Below, piece by piece: positions 45,501-52,875 of a DNA stretch of 64,000 nt. Each line of letters starts with the position of its first letter. The stretch's first letter is position 1. Below the pieces are notes generated by a model that saw nothing but the letters and a program-made list of their open reading frames with translations, ran no database searches and was not told the DNA's origin. The stretch is from assembly GCA_910588535.1 (NCBI GenBank), contig CAJUOO010000003.1:71194-135193 (forward strand). Reading direction: 5' to 3'. This DNA comes from an uncultured Lachnospiraceae bacterium. GTDB taxonomy: Bacteria; Bacillota; Clostridia; Lachnospirales; Lachnospiraceae. The position numbers and the translations under genes are program-made.

Positions 45501-45771
45501 GGCAGGTGAACGTTTTCAGGCGTTTCTCGATTATGCAGATGCACATAGAAATGATAATGTAAAAATAGAATATTTTGCTGTGTCACTTCCTGATTTTTTG
45601 ATATTTCACGCGGACTTAGATAAGAAAAACAAAGTGAATTGTTTCTTTATGGCGGCACTTGGCTATCTAGGACAGGGCGATAAAGAAAACGCAGAACAAT
45701 GTGCTAAGAAAGGCTTAGAACTTGACAATTGCTATGAGGGATTGACGTATATATTAAAGGAATTGAAATAG
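42556..45771 (+). CDS. DUF5107 mutarotase-like protein with C-terminal TPR repeats
   Basis: This 1071-residue protein, without signal peptide, has an N-terminal DUF5107 domain (about 40-345). It is a galactose-mutarotase-like beta-sandwich with VMILPEIGGRIQRLYDKTNG, AGPWVSGGIEFNWPQHHRPS and a carbohydrate-type WTWGNGDFGRAWDRN. From about 450 it is helical with repeated TPR-like units (YNLGLALKMIGDVQRAYDAF; FYQLACISAAAGEYKQALEF; YYLGCLFYDKGRWMESVSLW). The family is associated with sugar metabolism, but I know no firm reaction. GGGAGG precedes ATG. Likely controlled by the divergent AraC protein. Confidence 0.85.
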   Translation: MGEVILRQEKVTIPTYDIFEYDKNPMFLEKRVYQGSSGRVYPHPVCEGVFDVKRDKEYNAIFLENDYILVMILPEIGGRIQRLYDKTNGYDAVYYNEVIKPALVGLAGPWVSGGIEFNWPQHHRPSTFDPTDYTIEKHANGSVTVWVGETERMFHTKGMAGFTVYPDRAYLEIKGQLYNPTDRPQTFLWWANPAVAVNDNTQSIFPPDVHAVMDHGKRAVSKFPIADGEYYKVNYAPGTDISRYKNIPVPTSYMAYHSDFNYIGNYDYQKQAGLLHIADHHISPGKKQWTWGNGDFGRAWDRNLTDENGPYIELMTGIFTDNQPDFTFLKPYEEKTFVQYFMPYKAVGRISNASTDVIVNMTIGSNFIDLICYTPSGIHADFEITADGERIYVGTLDLETAKVYKTRVHADTIDKTIVCVIKKEGKEILSCAPVKASEPVPSPAEEIPEPEKLETTEKLFLAAVHLEQYRHATYSPEPYYLEGLRRDRSDIRLNNGYGKYLYNQGRYRESIQYFHAAIQSSTWKNPNPYDCEPYYNLGLALKMIGDVQRAYDAFYKAVWDGNMQAQAFYQLACISAAAGEYKQALEFVEKSLVKGLHNLKARTVKTALLRLTGRKDEAISFARETRRIDALDHACRYELYKLTGNGLDEMQAVMRDENFNYIELALLYMEAGWYGEADTILSLAPKDNEPMLHYYRYACTGDRAELEKAESANSLYCFPNRLEDIAVLENAINHGGEYARYYLGCLFYDKGRWMESVSLWEGCANKINLPTVYRNLSLAYYNKMKDADRAREAMEKAFLMDKTDARVFFELDSLYKIMNVSLTERLDNMNVNADLLEKRDNLYTEYITLLNLNGEYENAYNRIMNHNFHPWEGGEGKISSQYRIALIHMAKASEKEKAIELLEKALMYPDNLGEGKLIGNLDNDIYYMLSSLYEDKKKAEQAYKLAARGEFTVTSAMYYNDQPPEMMYYAAKAIEKLGDSKTAGERFQAFLDYADAHRNDNVKIEYFAVSLPDFLIFHADLDKKNKVNCFFMAALGYLGQGDKENAEQCAKKGLELDNCYEGLTYILKELK

Positions 45772-45809
45772 GAGCTTAATTTAATAGAATGATGGTGAAA
45801 TTGTCTTGA

Positions 45810-45974
45810 GGCTCTGACTCAAATTGCCGATTGAAAAAATAGTGCATCAGCATGATTTTTCAATCTAAGTACCGACGTTTTTTTAATAGGTTCCTTGAGG
45901 AAAACAGCAGACTGGTTATATTGCTTTGCTGAATAGTTCAGATACCAAGGTGATTCTTCTTATACTTGCAGATC
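45810..45974 (+). repeat. Structured dispersed repeat, partial copy 3
   Basis: The right half from CTAAGTACCGACG (45865 on) through AATAGGTTCCTTGAGGAAAAC and on to a TTGCAGATC tail matches the copy at 63547-63807. The left half is replaced by a different short hairpin: GATTGAAAAA (45829-45838) with TTTTTCAATC (45856-45865). The left end retains GGCTCTGACTC, like GGCTCTGTCAC in the other copy. The left outer arm is gone. Confidence 0.6.
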
Positions 45975-45995
45975 TTTTTTTCAATGCCATGCGTG

Positions 45996-46045
45996 GAAAA
46001 ATCGCCAGTAATTCTTGCCTAAATATGTAAGAATTACTGGCGATT
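45996..46045 (-). terminator. Intrinsic terminator of the CPBP protease gene
   Basis: A perfect 17-bp stem (46000-46016 with 46029-46045) with a 12-nt loop. On the minus strand it is followed by TTTTT. It starts 6 bases after the minus-strand stop. It probably also helps block readthrough from the DUF5107 side. Confidence 0.85.
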
Positions 46046-46050
46046 GTCTT

Positions 46051-46953
46051 TTAAACTAAAATAGCTGCGATAAACATAATAGCACACATAATAAAATACA
46101 GAGCCATTCCTATATTTAAGTAATGAGTTTTAAAACGCTCGAATCCAGTTAGTGTGATCTCGCCTTTATTTAGCTTGATATGTTTTTTTTCTGTGATAAA
46201 TGCGATAATTCCAGCAATTAAGAATACATACACTAAAAGTCCTGCTATCGTAATAAGAACAGTGTTTCCACTTAATGCAATCAGAGGCATAATAGCGGAA
46301 CCAAACAGATTAACTAAGATATGCAGTCCGATGGAATATAAAATATTGTTGGTACGTATTACAACATAAGCAAAAATCAGTCCAAGGACAAAAGCGTACA
46401 ATGCCTGAGAAAGATTGCCGTGAAATAAAGAAAATGCTAGCGCGCTGACCCAGATTGCAGTCATATCTCCATAAGGGCGCAGGCGATCTAACATCAGCTT
46501 GCGGAAGATAAGTTCTTCGACAATAGGCGCTGACACCGACAAAACCAAAACCTGAAGAATAAGGCTTTCACCTGTAGCGATAGAAGCCAGCGGATTGCTG
46601 ACCGGAGCATGCTTAATCAGGGAGATCAAAGCATTGATACCAAGGCTGATAAAATTAAACAAATAGGTAGCTCCCATACAGATTATAAATATTTTAATAA
46701 AACGAAGAGGAGATATCTTGGTTTTATCTCTGGCAGGCTGTGGTTGTCTGGGCTTCATCATCAAGAAATACACCAAAAATCCAATAACATGCATACTAAA
46801 AAATATACATAATATAAGAAACCATGAACTTGATACAATGGTTGGCGAGATAAGAGAAAAAACGGAGCCTAAAACAATTTGAACGAGATTGACAACAAGC
46901 AGTAAAACAAATAATGATAACCACATATAAGAGAAATTTTTTTTATGTTCCAT
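46051..46953 (-). CDS. CPBP family intramembrane metalloprotease
   Basis: This 300-residue protein has about eight membrane segments and the CPBP/Abi motifs: EELIFRKLMLDRLR (Glu-Glu-x3-Arg), SLFHGN (Phe-x2-His class) and HILVNLFG (His-x3-Asn). In this class such proteins cleave in the membrane, sometimes for bacteriocin self-immunity or peptide maturation. The start at 46953 (MEHKKNFSYMW) follows AAGGAA. A longer frame to 47046 lacks a ribosome site. Confidence 0.88.
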   Translation of the reverse strand: MEHKKNFSYMWLSLFVLLLVVNLVQIVLGSVFSLISPTIVSSSWFLILCIFFSMHVIGFLVYFLMMKPRQPQPARDKTKISPLRFIKIFIICMGATYLFNFISLGINALISLIKHAPVSNPLASIATGESLILQVLVLSVSAPIVEELIFRKLMLDRLRPYGDMTAIWVSALAFSLFHGNLSQALYAFVLGLIFAYVVIRTNNILYSIGLHILVNLFGSAIMPLIALSGNTVLITIAGLLVYVFLIAGIIAFITEKKHIKLNKGEITLTGFERFKTHYLNIGMALYFIMCAIMFIAAILV

Positions 46954-47063
46954 AATGTAATGATTCCTTCTTTCTTTTGCCTTTGCAAGGCATATACTAA
47001 TTGCTTTCGGGTAATCCGCAGTCACAGGACGTAAACCAGTATGCATATGGATATGGTGATAAA

Positions 47064-48071
47064 TTATAAAAGAGGTATATTATGCTCTTTGCATATTTTT
47101 TTCATATCCTCAGGCCACAGACTAGCCTGAACTTCTCCGACATGTGCCTTGTCAAGAAGCAACATACATAGTCGTGATTGACCGATGCCTCCGCCAATGG
47201 TGTAGGGAAGTTCTTGGTTAAGTAACATGCGGTGGAATAAAAGATCTTTGCGCTCTTCACACCCAGCGGTTTTTAGCTGAGAGAGCAGTGATTCTTCATC
47301 CACGCGGATGCCCATACTGGAAATCTCCAGTGCACAATGTAGTGTTTCATACCAGAATAAAATATCCCCATTTAAGTTCCAGTCATCATAGTCTGGTGCT
47401 CTGCCATCGTGCGGCTCACCGTTTGACAATGCTCCTCCAATATTCATAAGAAAGACACAGCCAAGCTCTTTTGTAATCAGATTTTCGCGCTCCTTTGGGG
47501 TCTTATCTGGGTAGCGGTCAAGAAGCTCCTGTGAGGTGACAAAGTGGATCTGCTCAGGAAGTTTTTTGACTGCCTGAGGATATTTGTACCACACTTCATG
47601 CTCCATGTGCTTGATAATTTTAAAGATGGTCTGTACAGTGCTTTTTAGAGTGTCCGTTGTGCGGTCTTCTTTTGCGATAACCTTTTCCCAGTCCCATTGA
47701 TCGACATAACAGGAATGAAGATTATCCAGTTCTTCGTCGCGGCGGATGGCGTTCATATTAGTATACAAGCCTTCTCCCACAGCAAAACCATATTCATGAA
47801 GCGCCAATCTCTTCCACTTGGCTAGAGAGTGGACCACTTCAATCTCTTCCTTTGGTATTCCCAGAATATCAAAGGAGACGGGGCGCTCTACACCATTTAA
47901 ATTGTCGTTTAAGCCTGAGCTTTTTTCTACGAAAAGTGGGGCAGAGATACGTTCTAGATTCATTTCTTTGCCAAATTCTTTCTGGAAGGTATCACGGATG
48001 TACTTGATCGCATCCTCTGTTTCGCGGATGGACAGACGCGGGTGATATTCCTTGGGTAATATAAGTGACAT
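47064..48071 (-). CDS. asnA: Aspartate-ammonia ligase (asparagine synthetase A)
   Basis: This 335-residue enzyme makes asparagine from aspartate, ammonia and ATP and resembles class II aminoacyl-tRNA synthetases. Diagnostic segments: SIRETEDAIKYIRDTFQKEF, SAPLFVEKSSGLNDNLNGVE, DQWDWEKVI, and GGGIGQSRLCMLLLDKAHVG near the C-terminus. ATG 48071 after AAGGAG gives the usual length. No T-box leader is seen upstream. Confidence 0.95.
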   Translation of the reverse strand: MSLILPKEYHPRLSIRETEDAIKYIRDTFQKEFGKEMNLERISAPLFVEKSSGLNDNLNGVERPVSFDILGIPKEEIEVVHSLAKWKRLALHEYGFAVGEGLYTNMNAIRRDEELDNLHSCYVDQWDWEKVIAKEDRTTDTLKSTVQTIFKIIKHMEHEVWYKYPQAVKKLPEQIHFVTSQELLDRYPDKTPKERENLITKELGCVFLMNIGGALSNGEPHDGRAPDYDDWNLNGDILFWYETLHCALEISSMGIRVDEESLLSQLKTAGCEERKDLLFHRMLLNQELPYTIGGGIGQSRLCMLLLDKAHVGEVQASLWPEDMKKICKEHNIPLL

Positions 48072-48111
48072 GGCATTATTCTCCTTCACTATAGTAAATT
48101 CATACTTTACC

Positions 48112-48140
48112 ATATTACCACGTTTTGCTTGAAAAAGCAA
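48112..48140 (-). promoter_or_regulatory. Predicted asnA promoter with palindrome at -35
   Basis: On the minus strand TTGCTT (48140-48135), 17 bases, TAATAT (48117-48112). The -35 lies inside the palindrome TTTTGCTT-gaaa-AAGCAAAA, which could be an operator. The leader is only about 30 nt. The rest of 48141-48503 has no gene but holds the inverted repeat at 48287-48410. Confidence 0.5.
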
Positions 48141-48286
48141 AAACTTTCTTGCAAAGAATAACTTTTAGGGGGCAGAATGGACAACAATACAGTTGAATTA
48201 GAAATGGTATTTGTGAGATTTAGAGAGAAATATTGAGTGGATATGTTTTAGATATCAGAGTATATAATAAGAATTAGTTGTTATCA

Positions 48287-48410
48287 AGCTGTTGACAAAC
48301 CTCTTTTTATAAAAGCCAAGTTATAATTCAATACAACATATAGCATTATTTTAGTCGAAGTAAATTTATTTATGTATATCTATTATAAGGAAGATACTTT
48401 GTCAACAGCT
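48287..48410. repeat. 13-bp inverted repeats flanking an AT-rich spacer
   Basis: AGCTGTTGACAAA (48287-48299) and TTTGTCAACAGCT (48398-48410) are exact inverted copies about 98 bases apart. The spacer is AT-rich without a frame. It could be a small decayed element or paired protein-binding sites between asnA and the lipoprotein gene. Confidence 0.45.
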
Positions 48411-48503
48411 CGATTATTTTGAAAATATTTTCAGAAAAGTACAGATGGAACAGCCTTTGGTCTTTTGTTATTCCGCTTCTGCGATATTTTATATATTGTA
48501 TGT

Positions 48504-49166
48504 TCAGTAATTAATACCACTGATCCCTAACTTCCCATTTTGGACACCAAATGTAATACTTGGCATACCATTTGGGCCGTGCAAGGTGAAACCTGCTCTG
48601 CTGGGTTTTAGAGTGGTTTCATCGGCGCCAGCGATAGAGGTTATCATCTCTTCTGAGAAAAGTAGATTCGCGTCGATGGCTATAAATTCCTCCCTTGTAT
48701 ATATAACAGGGTTTTCTTTAGATAATCCTACATAGACAGGAAAAGAGGTTAAATCCGCCAGTTTTTCAATATCTTTTTCTGCAACAGCTTCTTTTATTAA
48801 TTTTGCGTAGGCGGCAGCAGTTTCTGTTTCTACTGCAAAATTGTCTTCGTAGCCATCCCATGTATTTGTAACTGTGTCAGAGGATTCTGTAGAAATAGAC
48901 TCTTTATTCTTCTCGTTTGTCTCTGCTGGCTCCGTCTGGTTGGTAGGATTATCCTTTGTGGTCTCTGCTGGTATGGTCTGATTGGAAGGATTATCTTTGG
49001 TTGTTTCAGTTGGTGTTGTTTGTTCTGTAGATACAGACACTGTTGTAGATTCCTGAGTAGTGCTAAATTTTGTCTCTACATTTGCATCTGGATTTTTTTT
49101 CTGACTGCATCCTGCCAGTGCAAAGATTGCTATTGATAATAATAAAAATGACCATCTTTTTTTCAT
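48504..49166 (-). CDS. Lipoprotein with Thr/Pro-rich repeat linker, unknown function
   Basis: This 220-residue protein starts at 49166 after AAGGAG. Signal peptide MKKRWSFLLLSIAIFALAGC has a lipobox (LAGC), so it should be anchored on the outer membrane face. Residues about 35-95 form a low-complexity linker with three near-copies of a unit such as PAETTKDNPTNQTE. The C-terminal domain (about 105-220; ETAAAYAKLIKEAVAEKDIE, then NLLFSEEMITSIAGADETTL) is a compact domain I do not recognise. Small-domain lipoproteins like this often contact the wall or partner proteins; nothing more can be said. Confidence 0.85.
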   Translation of the reverse strand: MKKRWSFLLLSIAIFALAGCSQKKNPDANVETKFSTTQESTTVSVSTEQTTPTETTKDNPSNQTIPAETTKDNPTNQTEPAETNEKNKESISTESSDTVTNTWDGYEDNFAVETETAAAYAKLIKEAVAEKDIEKLADLTSFPVYVGLSKENPVIYTREEFIAIDANLLFSEEMITSIAGADETTLKPSRAGFTLHGPNGMPSITFGVQNGKLGISGINY

Positions 49167-49584
49167 AATAAATATCTCCTTTTTTGTATTAATTCTTGAA
49201 ATGGTTCCTTCTTTTTTTATCCATTTATTATATAGATTACAGAGTGGATAGAAAAGTTTCAATAATGGAAAAATTTTTTATATTTTTTTCTACCTGTTTT
49301 TTGATTTCTGGAAAAGTAATATTTTCTTGGAGCATATAAATATAGTTATATTTTAGAGGGAATTGTTTGATGTAAATAGTGAGTCGATCTCCTCATCAAT
49401 GTTTCTAATTTTTAAATAATTGATGGAAAGTGGTATTTCTGTATTGTTGTGAGAATGCTGTTTTATGTAGTGAATGGATGTGTTTCTCTTATAAAGCATA
49501 TATATAAAGTTGTCGATATATAAGATAGAATTATTATAGAAAGAGAAAAAATAATATTATATTTAATTTTAGGGAGGACAGCAT

Positions 49585-50409
49585 ATGAAGATTGACAATA
49601 CAGGTTCACAGGAGAAGCTTTATCAAAATGCAGTGCGTGGTGATAGAAGTGAGGGGGCAAAAGGGAAGGAAGAACAGGTTAAGAATAATGCAATTTTTGC
49701 TGGTAATCTTAATCTTATGGAGGATCCCATTGCGAAAAGGCGTGAGGAGGCAAGGAAGGAAGCCATGGGACTGATAATGAATCAGTTTCAGATAGATTCG
49801 GATATAGATGATGGCATGGAGAAGAGCTGTCAACATGTGGATGAAATACGTGAGCAGAATGAATATGCCACCAAACAGATTGCCCGCCTTGAGGATGATA
49901 TGAAGAAAATGAAAGAGGAGTATGGACTTGAGGATGGCAGTGAGGAGCTAATTGGGATTCAAAAGGAGATTCAACATTGGCAAAAGCAGATTGCAGATGG
50001 CAATGGGACAATTATGGCGGAAAATGCCTCTGTAAGGGCCACGAAACAGGCACTTTTGAAAAGAACATATGATATGACCGACGCATCCAGAGCGGCCGAT
50101 AAGGTGATGGAATCGGCGAGCAAGGATATTATTGGCATGTTAAAGGATGAGGCTCTAGATAAGATGGAGGAAGATAGAGAAGAAGAGCAGGAAAAGATCG
50201 AAGAGGCAGAAGAGAAGAAGGAAGAAAAGGAAGAGCTGATCGAGAAGGACAAGGAGCAGGAGCAACAGGAAGAAACTTCAAAAAATATCATTACAGCAGA
50301 TAATGATATGGATAAAAAGCAGCTTCAGCAGGAGATAGAGGAGATTCTTGCTAAACAGAAGCTTTTGGAAGAGGATCTAAAGGGATTGGCAATCAACACC
50401 TCTATATAA
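49585..50409 (+). CDS. Coiled-coil protein of unknown function
   Basis: This 274-residue, highly charged protein has no signal peptide or membrane segment. Residues about 75-135 (HVDEIREQNEYATKQIARLE, then MKKMKEEYG) and 195-235 (EEDREEEQEKIEEAEEKKEE) are predicted coiled coil. The C-terminus (QQEIEEILAKQKLLEEDLKG) is again helical. I recognise no functional motif. GGGAGG precedes ATG. It stands alone between a divergent lipoprotein and a lyase; 49167-49584 contains no other gene. Confidence 0.8.
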   Translation: MKIDNTGSQEKLYQNAVRGDRSEGAKGKEEQVKNNAIFAGNLNLMEDPIAKRREEARKEAMGLIMNQFQIDSDIDDGMEKSCQHVDEIREQNEYATKQIARLEDDMKKMKEEYGLEDGSEELIGIQKEIQHWQKQIADGNGTIMAENASVRATKQALLKRTYDMTDASRAADKVMESASKDIIGMLKDEALDKMEEDREEEQEKIEEAEEKKEEKEELIEKDKEQEQQEETSKNIITADNDMDKKQLQQEIEEILAKQKLLEEDLKGLAINTSI

Positions 50410-50456
50410 TTTCATTTTCTGGTATTCAAGGAGAGGAGATTTTTCTCTATTAGTCA

Positions 50457-50520
50457 CGCGGGGTGCGTGTTGTGTGGGCAATCGGTTATGTTACGTTGCC
50501 GATGCGGTACACATCCCGCG
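50457..50520 (+). other. Stable 64-nt hairpin after the coiled-coil gene
   Basis: The base CGCGGGGTGCGT (50457-50468) pairs with ACACATCCCGCG (50509-50520) over 11 of 12 positions. The inside can form either GGCAA/TTGCC or ATCGG/CCGAT. GC content is far above the surrounding intergenic DNA and no T run follows. Not a classical terminator; possibly a 3'UTR structure or small RNA. The rest of 50410-50682 is featureless. Confidence 0.5.
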
Positions 50521-50682
50521 ATTTGTATTCTATGGAAGGTGGGTTTTTATTTTGTATTAATAAATTCTGTAGATAGAGGTGGATGTAAGAAAAAAAGAAT
50601 ATATTTCTTGTATTTTGGATAAGAGCGATCTAAAATAATTTTTAATCATGAAAAATAGAAAAAGAAATGAGGAACACAATAT

Positions 50683-52563
50683 ATGACTATTACAGAATCG
50701 ACTCTAAAACAATATCTGGAAGCTACAGATTTTTATTCTCTCGTATCTTTTGACACGGACATCGTGCGTTCGAATCCTCTTCTTGAGGATTATCGCAAGG
50801 CACTGAGAGATGAAGCAGAGATTTTAAAAACAGAACCCTTATGTGAGCTTTCTTTCCATGATTACAAGCAATATGATACCACTGGAAACAGGTTGTCCTA
50901 TGAAAAGCCTTATTTTTATAGACGTCATTGTCTTGGCATCTTCGCTCTTATGGCATGGCTCTATAATGATAAAACATGTTTATCTTTTGTGGAAGATTAT
51001 CTCTGGGCGATCTGCAATGAATATACATGGGCGCTTCCTGCCCATCTAAATGGGCATAGTCTAGATGAAAAGGTGGAACCATTTCTATTGGATTTATTTG
51101 CGACGGAGACGGCACAGACTCTTTCTGAGATCTGTTTTCTTCTGAAAGATAAATTGCACCCTGCTGTTTTATATAGGTGCAACACAGAGATTGAGAGGAG
51201 AATTTTCTCTCCTTTTATGGCGCGCACATCCCCTTATTGGTGGGAGAGTTGCCATATTAACTGGGCAGCCGTGTGCGGTGGGGCGATAGGGATGGCAGCA
51301 ATCTATATGATGAAAGACGATGAAAGATTATCTTCTCTTCTCATCCAGATTTTTCCTGTTATGGAGCATTTTCTTTCTGGCTTTGAGGAGGACGGAACAT
51401 GTCTGGAAGGATTGACCTACTGGACCTATGGTATGAGCTATTTTACTGCTTTTTCGGATCTGCTTTTTCAGAGAAGTGGTGGAAGAATCGATCTGCTCTC
51501 ACAGCCAAAGGTTAAAAATATCGCCGCCTTTCAGGGAAAATGTTATTTTGAGGGAGGGCACACAGTAAGTTTCTCAGATGCTTCCAGCACGGATACCTTT
51601 CGCATTGGAATTACAAGTTATCTGGCAGATTATTTTAACTATGAGCTTCCAGAGCTTCCTGCTCGATCGGCAGCGCGTTTTGGCTCTGATCCATGTGCCA
51701 GATGGTGTCAACTGTTTCGCGATTTTATCTGGACCCAACCAATAAAACGAACAGGTGATGGTGCGGTTAATCCAAAAACTTGTATTTTGCCAGATGCCAA
51801 ATGGCTGATTTTTCATGGTACAGATGTCTGTGGCGCAATAAAAGGAGGTCATAATGATGAACCGCACAATCATAATGATGTTGGCTCTTTCTTTTTACTT
51901 TTTTGCGGAAAGGAGCTTCTTTTGGATCTGGGCGCGGGAGAATATACCAAGGATTCGTTTTCTGACCAGCGCTATACGATATTTACGAACCAATCTCTAA
52001 GTCACAATGTCCCAGTGATAGACGGAGAGGGGCAAAAGGCAGGAAGAAAATATTGTGCCCATAATTATTATTTTTCGGATGGACAGAATACTTACCCCGC
52101 AGGTATTTCCCGTGATGGAAATCAAAAAGCGATCACTGCCTCCATGGATATCGCTCCCGCATATGGCAATGAAAATTTAATTTCACTGATGCGAAGCCTA
52201 ATTTTTGACGATCAAAGACGCACTATGATATTATGCGACAGATATATATTCAAAAAATCTATCTCCACAGTGGAAGAACGTTTTATTACAAGGCAGAAAC
52301 CTGTGATTGAGATGGACAACAATGATATAACGAAACAAGAAGAAGCAAAAAAAGAGGATACCCTTACAGGAAAAATAATTTTATATAATGAAAATCAGGA
52401 GCCATGTAATCTCTATTATGATAAAGAACTTTTAACGGCCTCCCTTTCCACAGATATTCATAAAAATCATGAAAATGGAGCAGAAGAAACGATCTACCTT
52501 CTTTGCCTTAAATTAATAAAACCATCAGAAAATCCAATTATTACAATAACGTTAAGTTGGTGA
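50683..52563 (+). CDS. Heparinase II/III family polysaccharide lyase (first copy)
   Basis: This 626-residue protein has an alpha-barrel N-terminal part (RRHCLGIFALMAWLYNDKTC, then SPYWWESCHINWAAVCGGAI). The C-terminal heparinase II/III beta domain begins about 385 (GGHNDEPHNHNDVGSFFLLF, then GKELLLDLGAGEY). The His-x-His-Asn-Asp region is the family's metal/substrate site. No signal peptide is seen, so it probably acts on imported oligosaccharides. The usual substrates are uronate-containing glycans (heparan, alginate and others); which one cannot be told. AAATGAGG precedes ATG weakly. Confidence 0.85.
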   Translation: MTITESTLKQYLEATDFYSLVSFDTDIVRSNPLLEDYRKALRDEAEILKTEPLCELSFHDYKQYDTTGNRLSYEKPYFYRRHCLGIFALMAWLYNDKTCLSFVEDYLWAICNEYTWALPAHLNGHSLDEKVEPFLLDLFATETAQTLSEICFLLKDKLHPAVLYRCNTEIERRIFSPFMARTSPYWWESCHINWAAVCGGAIGMAAIYMMKDDERLSSLLIQIFPVMEHFLSGFEEDGTCLEGLTYWTYGMSYFTAFSDLLFQRSGGRIDLLSQPKVKNIAAFQGKCYFEGGHTVSFSDASSTDTFRIGITSYLADYFNYELPELPARSAARFGSDPCARWCQLFRDFIWTQPIKRTGDGAVNPKTCILPDAKWLIFHGTDVCGAIKGGHNDEPHNHNDVGSFFLLFCGKELLLDLGAGEYTKDSFSDQRYTIFTNQSLSHNVPVIDGEGQKAGRKYCAHNYYFSDGQNTYPAGISRDGNQKAITASMDIAPAYGNENLISLMRSLIFDDQRRTMILCDRYIFKKSISTVEERFITRQKPVIEMDNNDITKQEEAKKEDTLTGKIILYNENQEPCNLYYDKELLTASLSTDIHKNHENGAEETIYLLCLKLIKPSENPIITITLSW

Positions 52564-52632
52564 GGATATCTATTTTTTTCGAAATAAATATGTATTCTTT
52601 CTAAATAGAAGACGATCTATTATTTTTGATAA

Positions 52633-52821
52633 GGGTCTGTCCAGTGAGAATTACCTATAGTCCTTTGTACTTCGCTCTCAGTGAATGAAAGATGTAATGG
52701 TCACTAAGTCTGAGACTATTTTATAAAAGCATATTACATAATTTATTGCGACTGACGTTTTTCATTAAGTGAGGGCGAAGAAACAAAGAAACTAGGAGAA
52801 CTAGCTGTGCAGATCTTTTTT
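52633..52821 (+). repeat. Diverged relative of the structured repeat (copy 5)
   Basis: The arm CTTTGTACTTCGCTCTCA (52663-52680) pairs with the segment 52770-52788 (TGAGGGCGAAGAAACAAAG), leaving small internal mismatches. Between them lie CACTAAGTCTG and GACGTTTTTCATTAAGTGA, which recall the core of the other copies. The left end has GGGTCTGTCC and the right end TGCAGATCTTTTTT, also shared motifs. It lies between the lyase and the divergent regulator and may terminate both. No gene in 52564-52875. Confidence 0.5.
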
Positions 52822-52875
52822 ATAAAAGTTCCTACTAAGTCCCCTTTTTAATAAAATATAGTTTTACTAAATTTC

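Noticed and set aside
48072..48240. T-box riboswitch upstream of asnA
   Set aside because: The predicted leader is only about 30 nt and lacks the conserved T-box and antiterminator.
49971..50291. Minus-strand Ser/Cys-rich frame opposite the coiled-coil gene
   Set aside because: Its composition is simply the complement of a Glu/Lys-rich coding region; no ribosome site.
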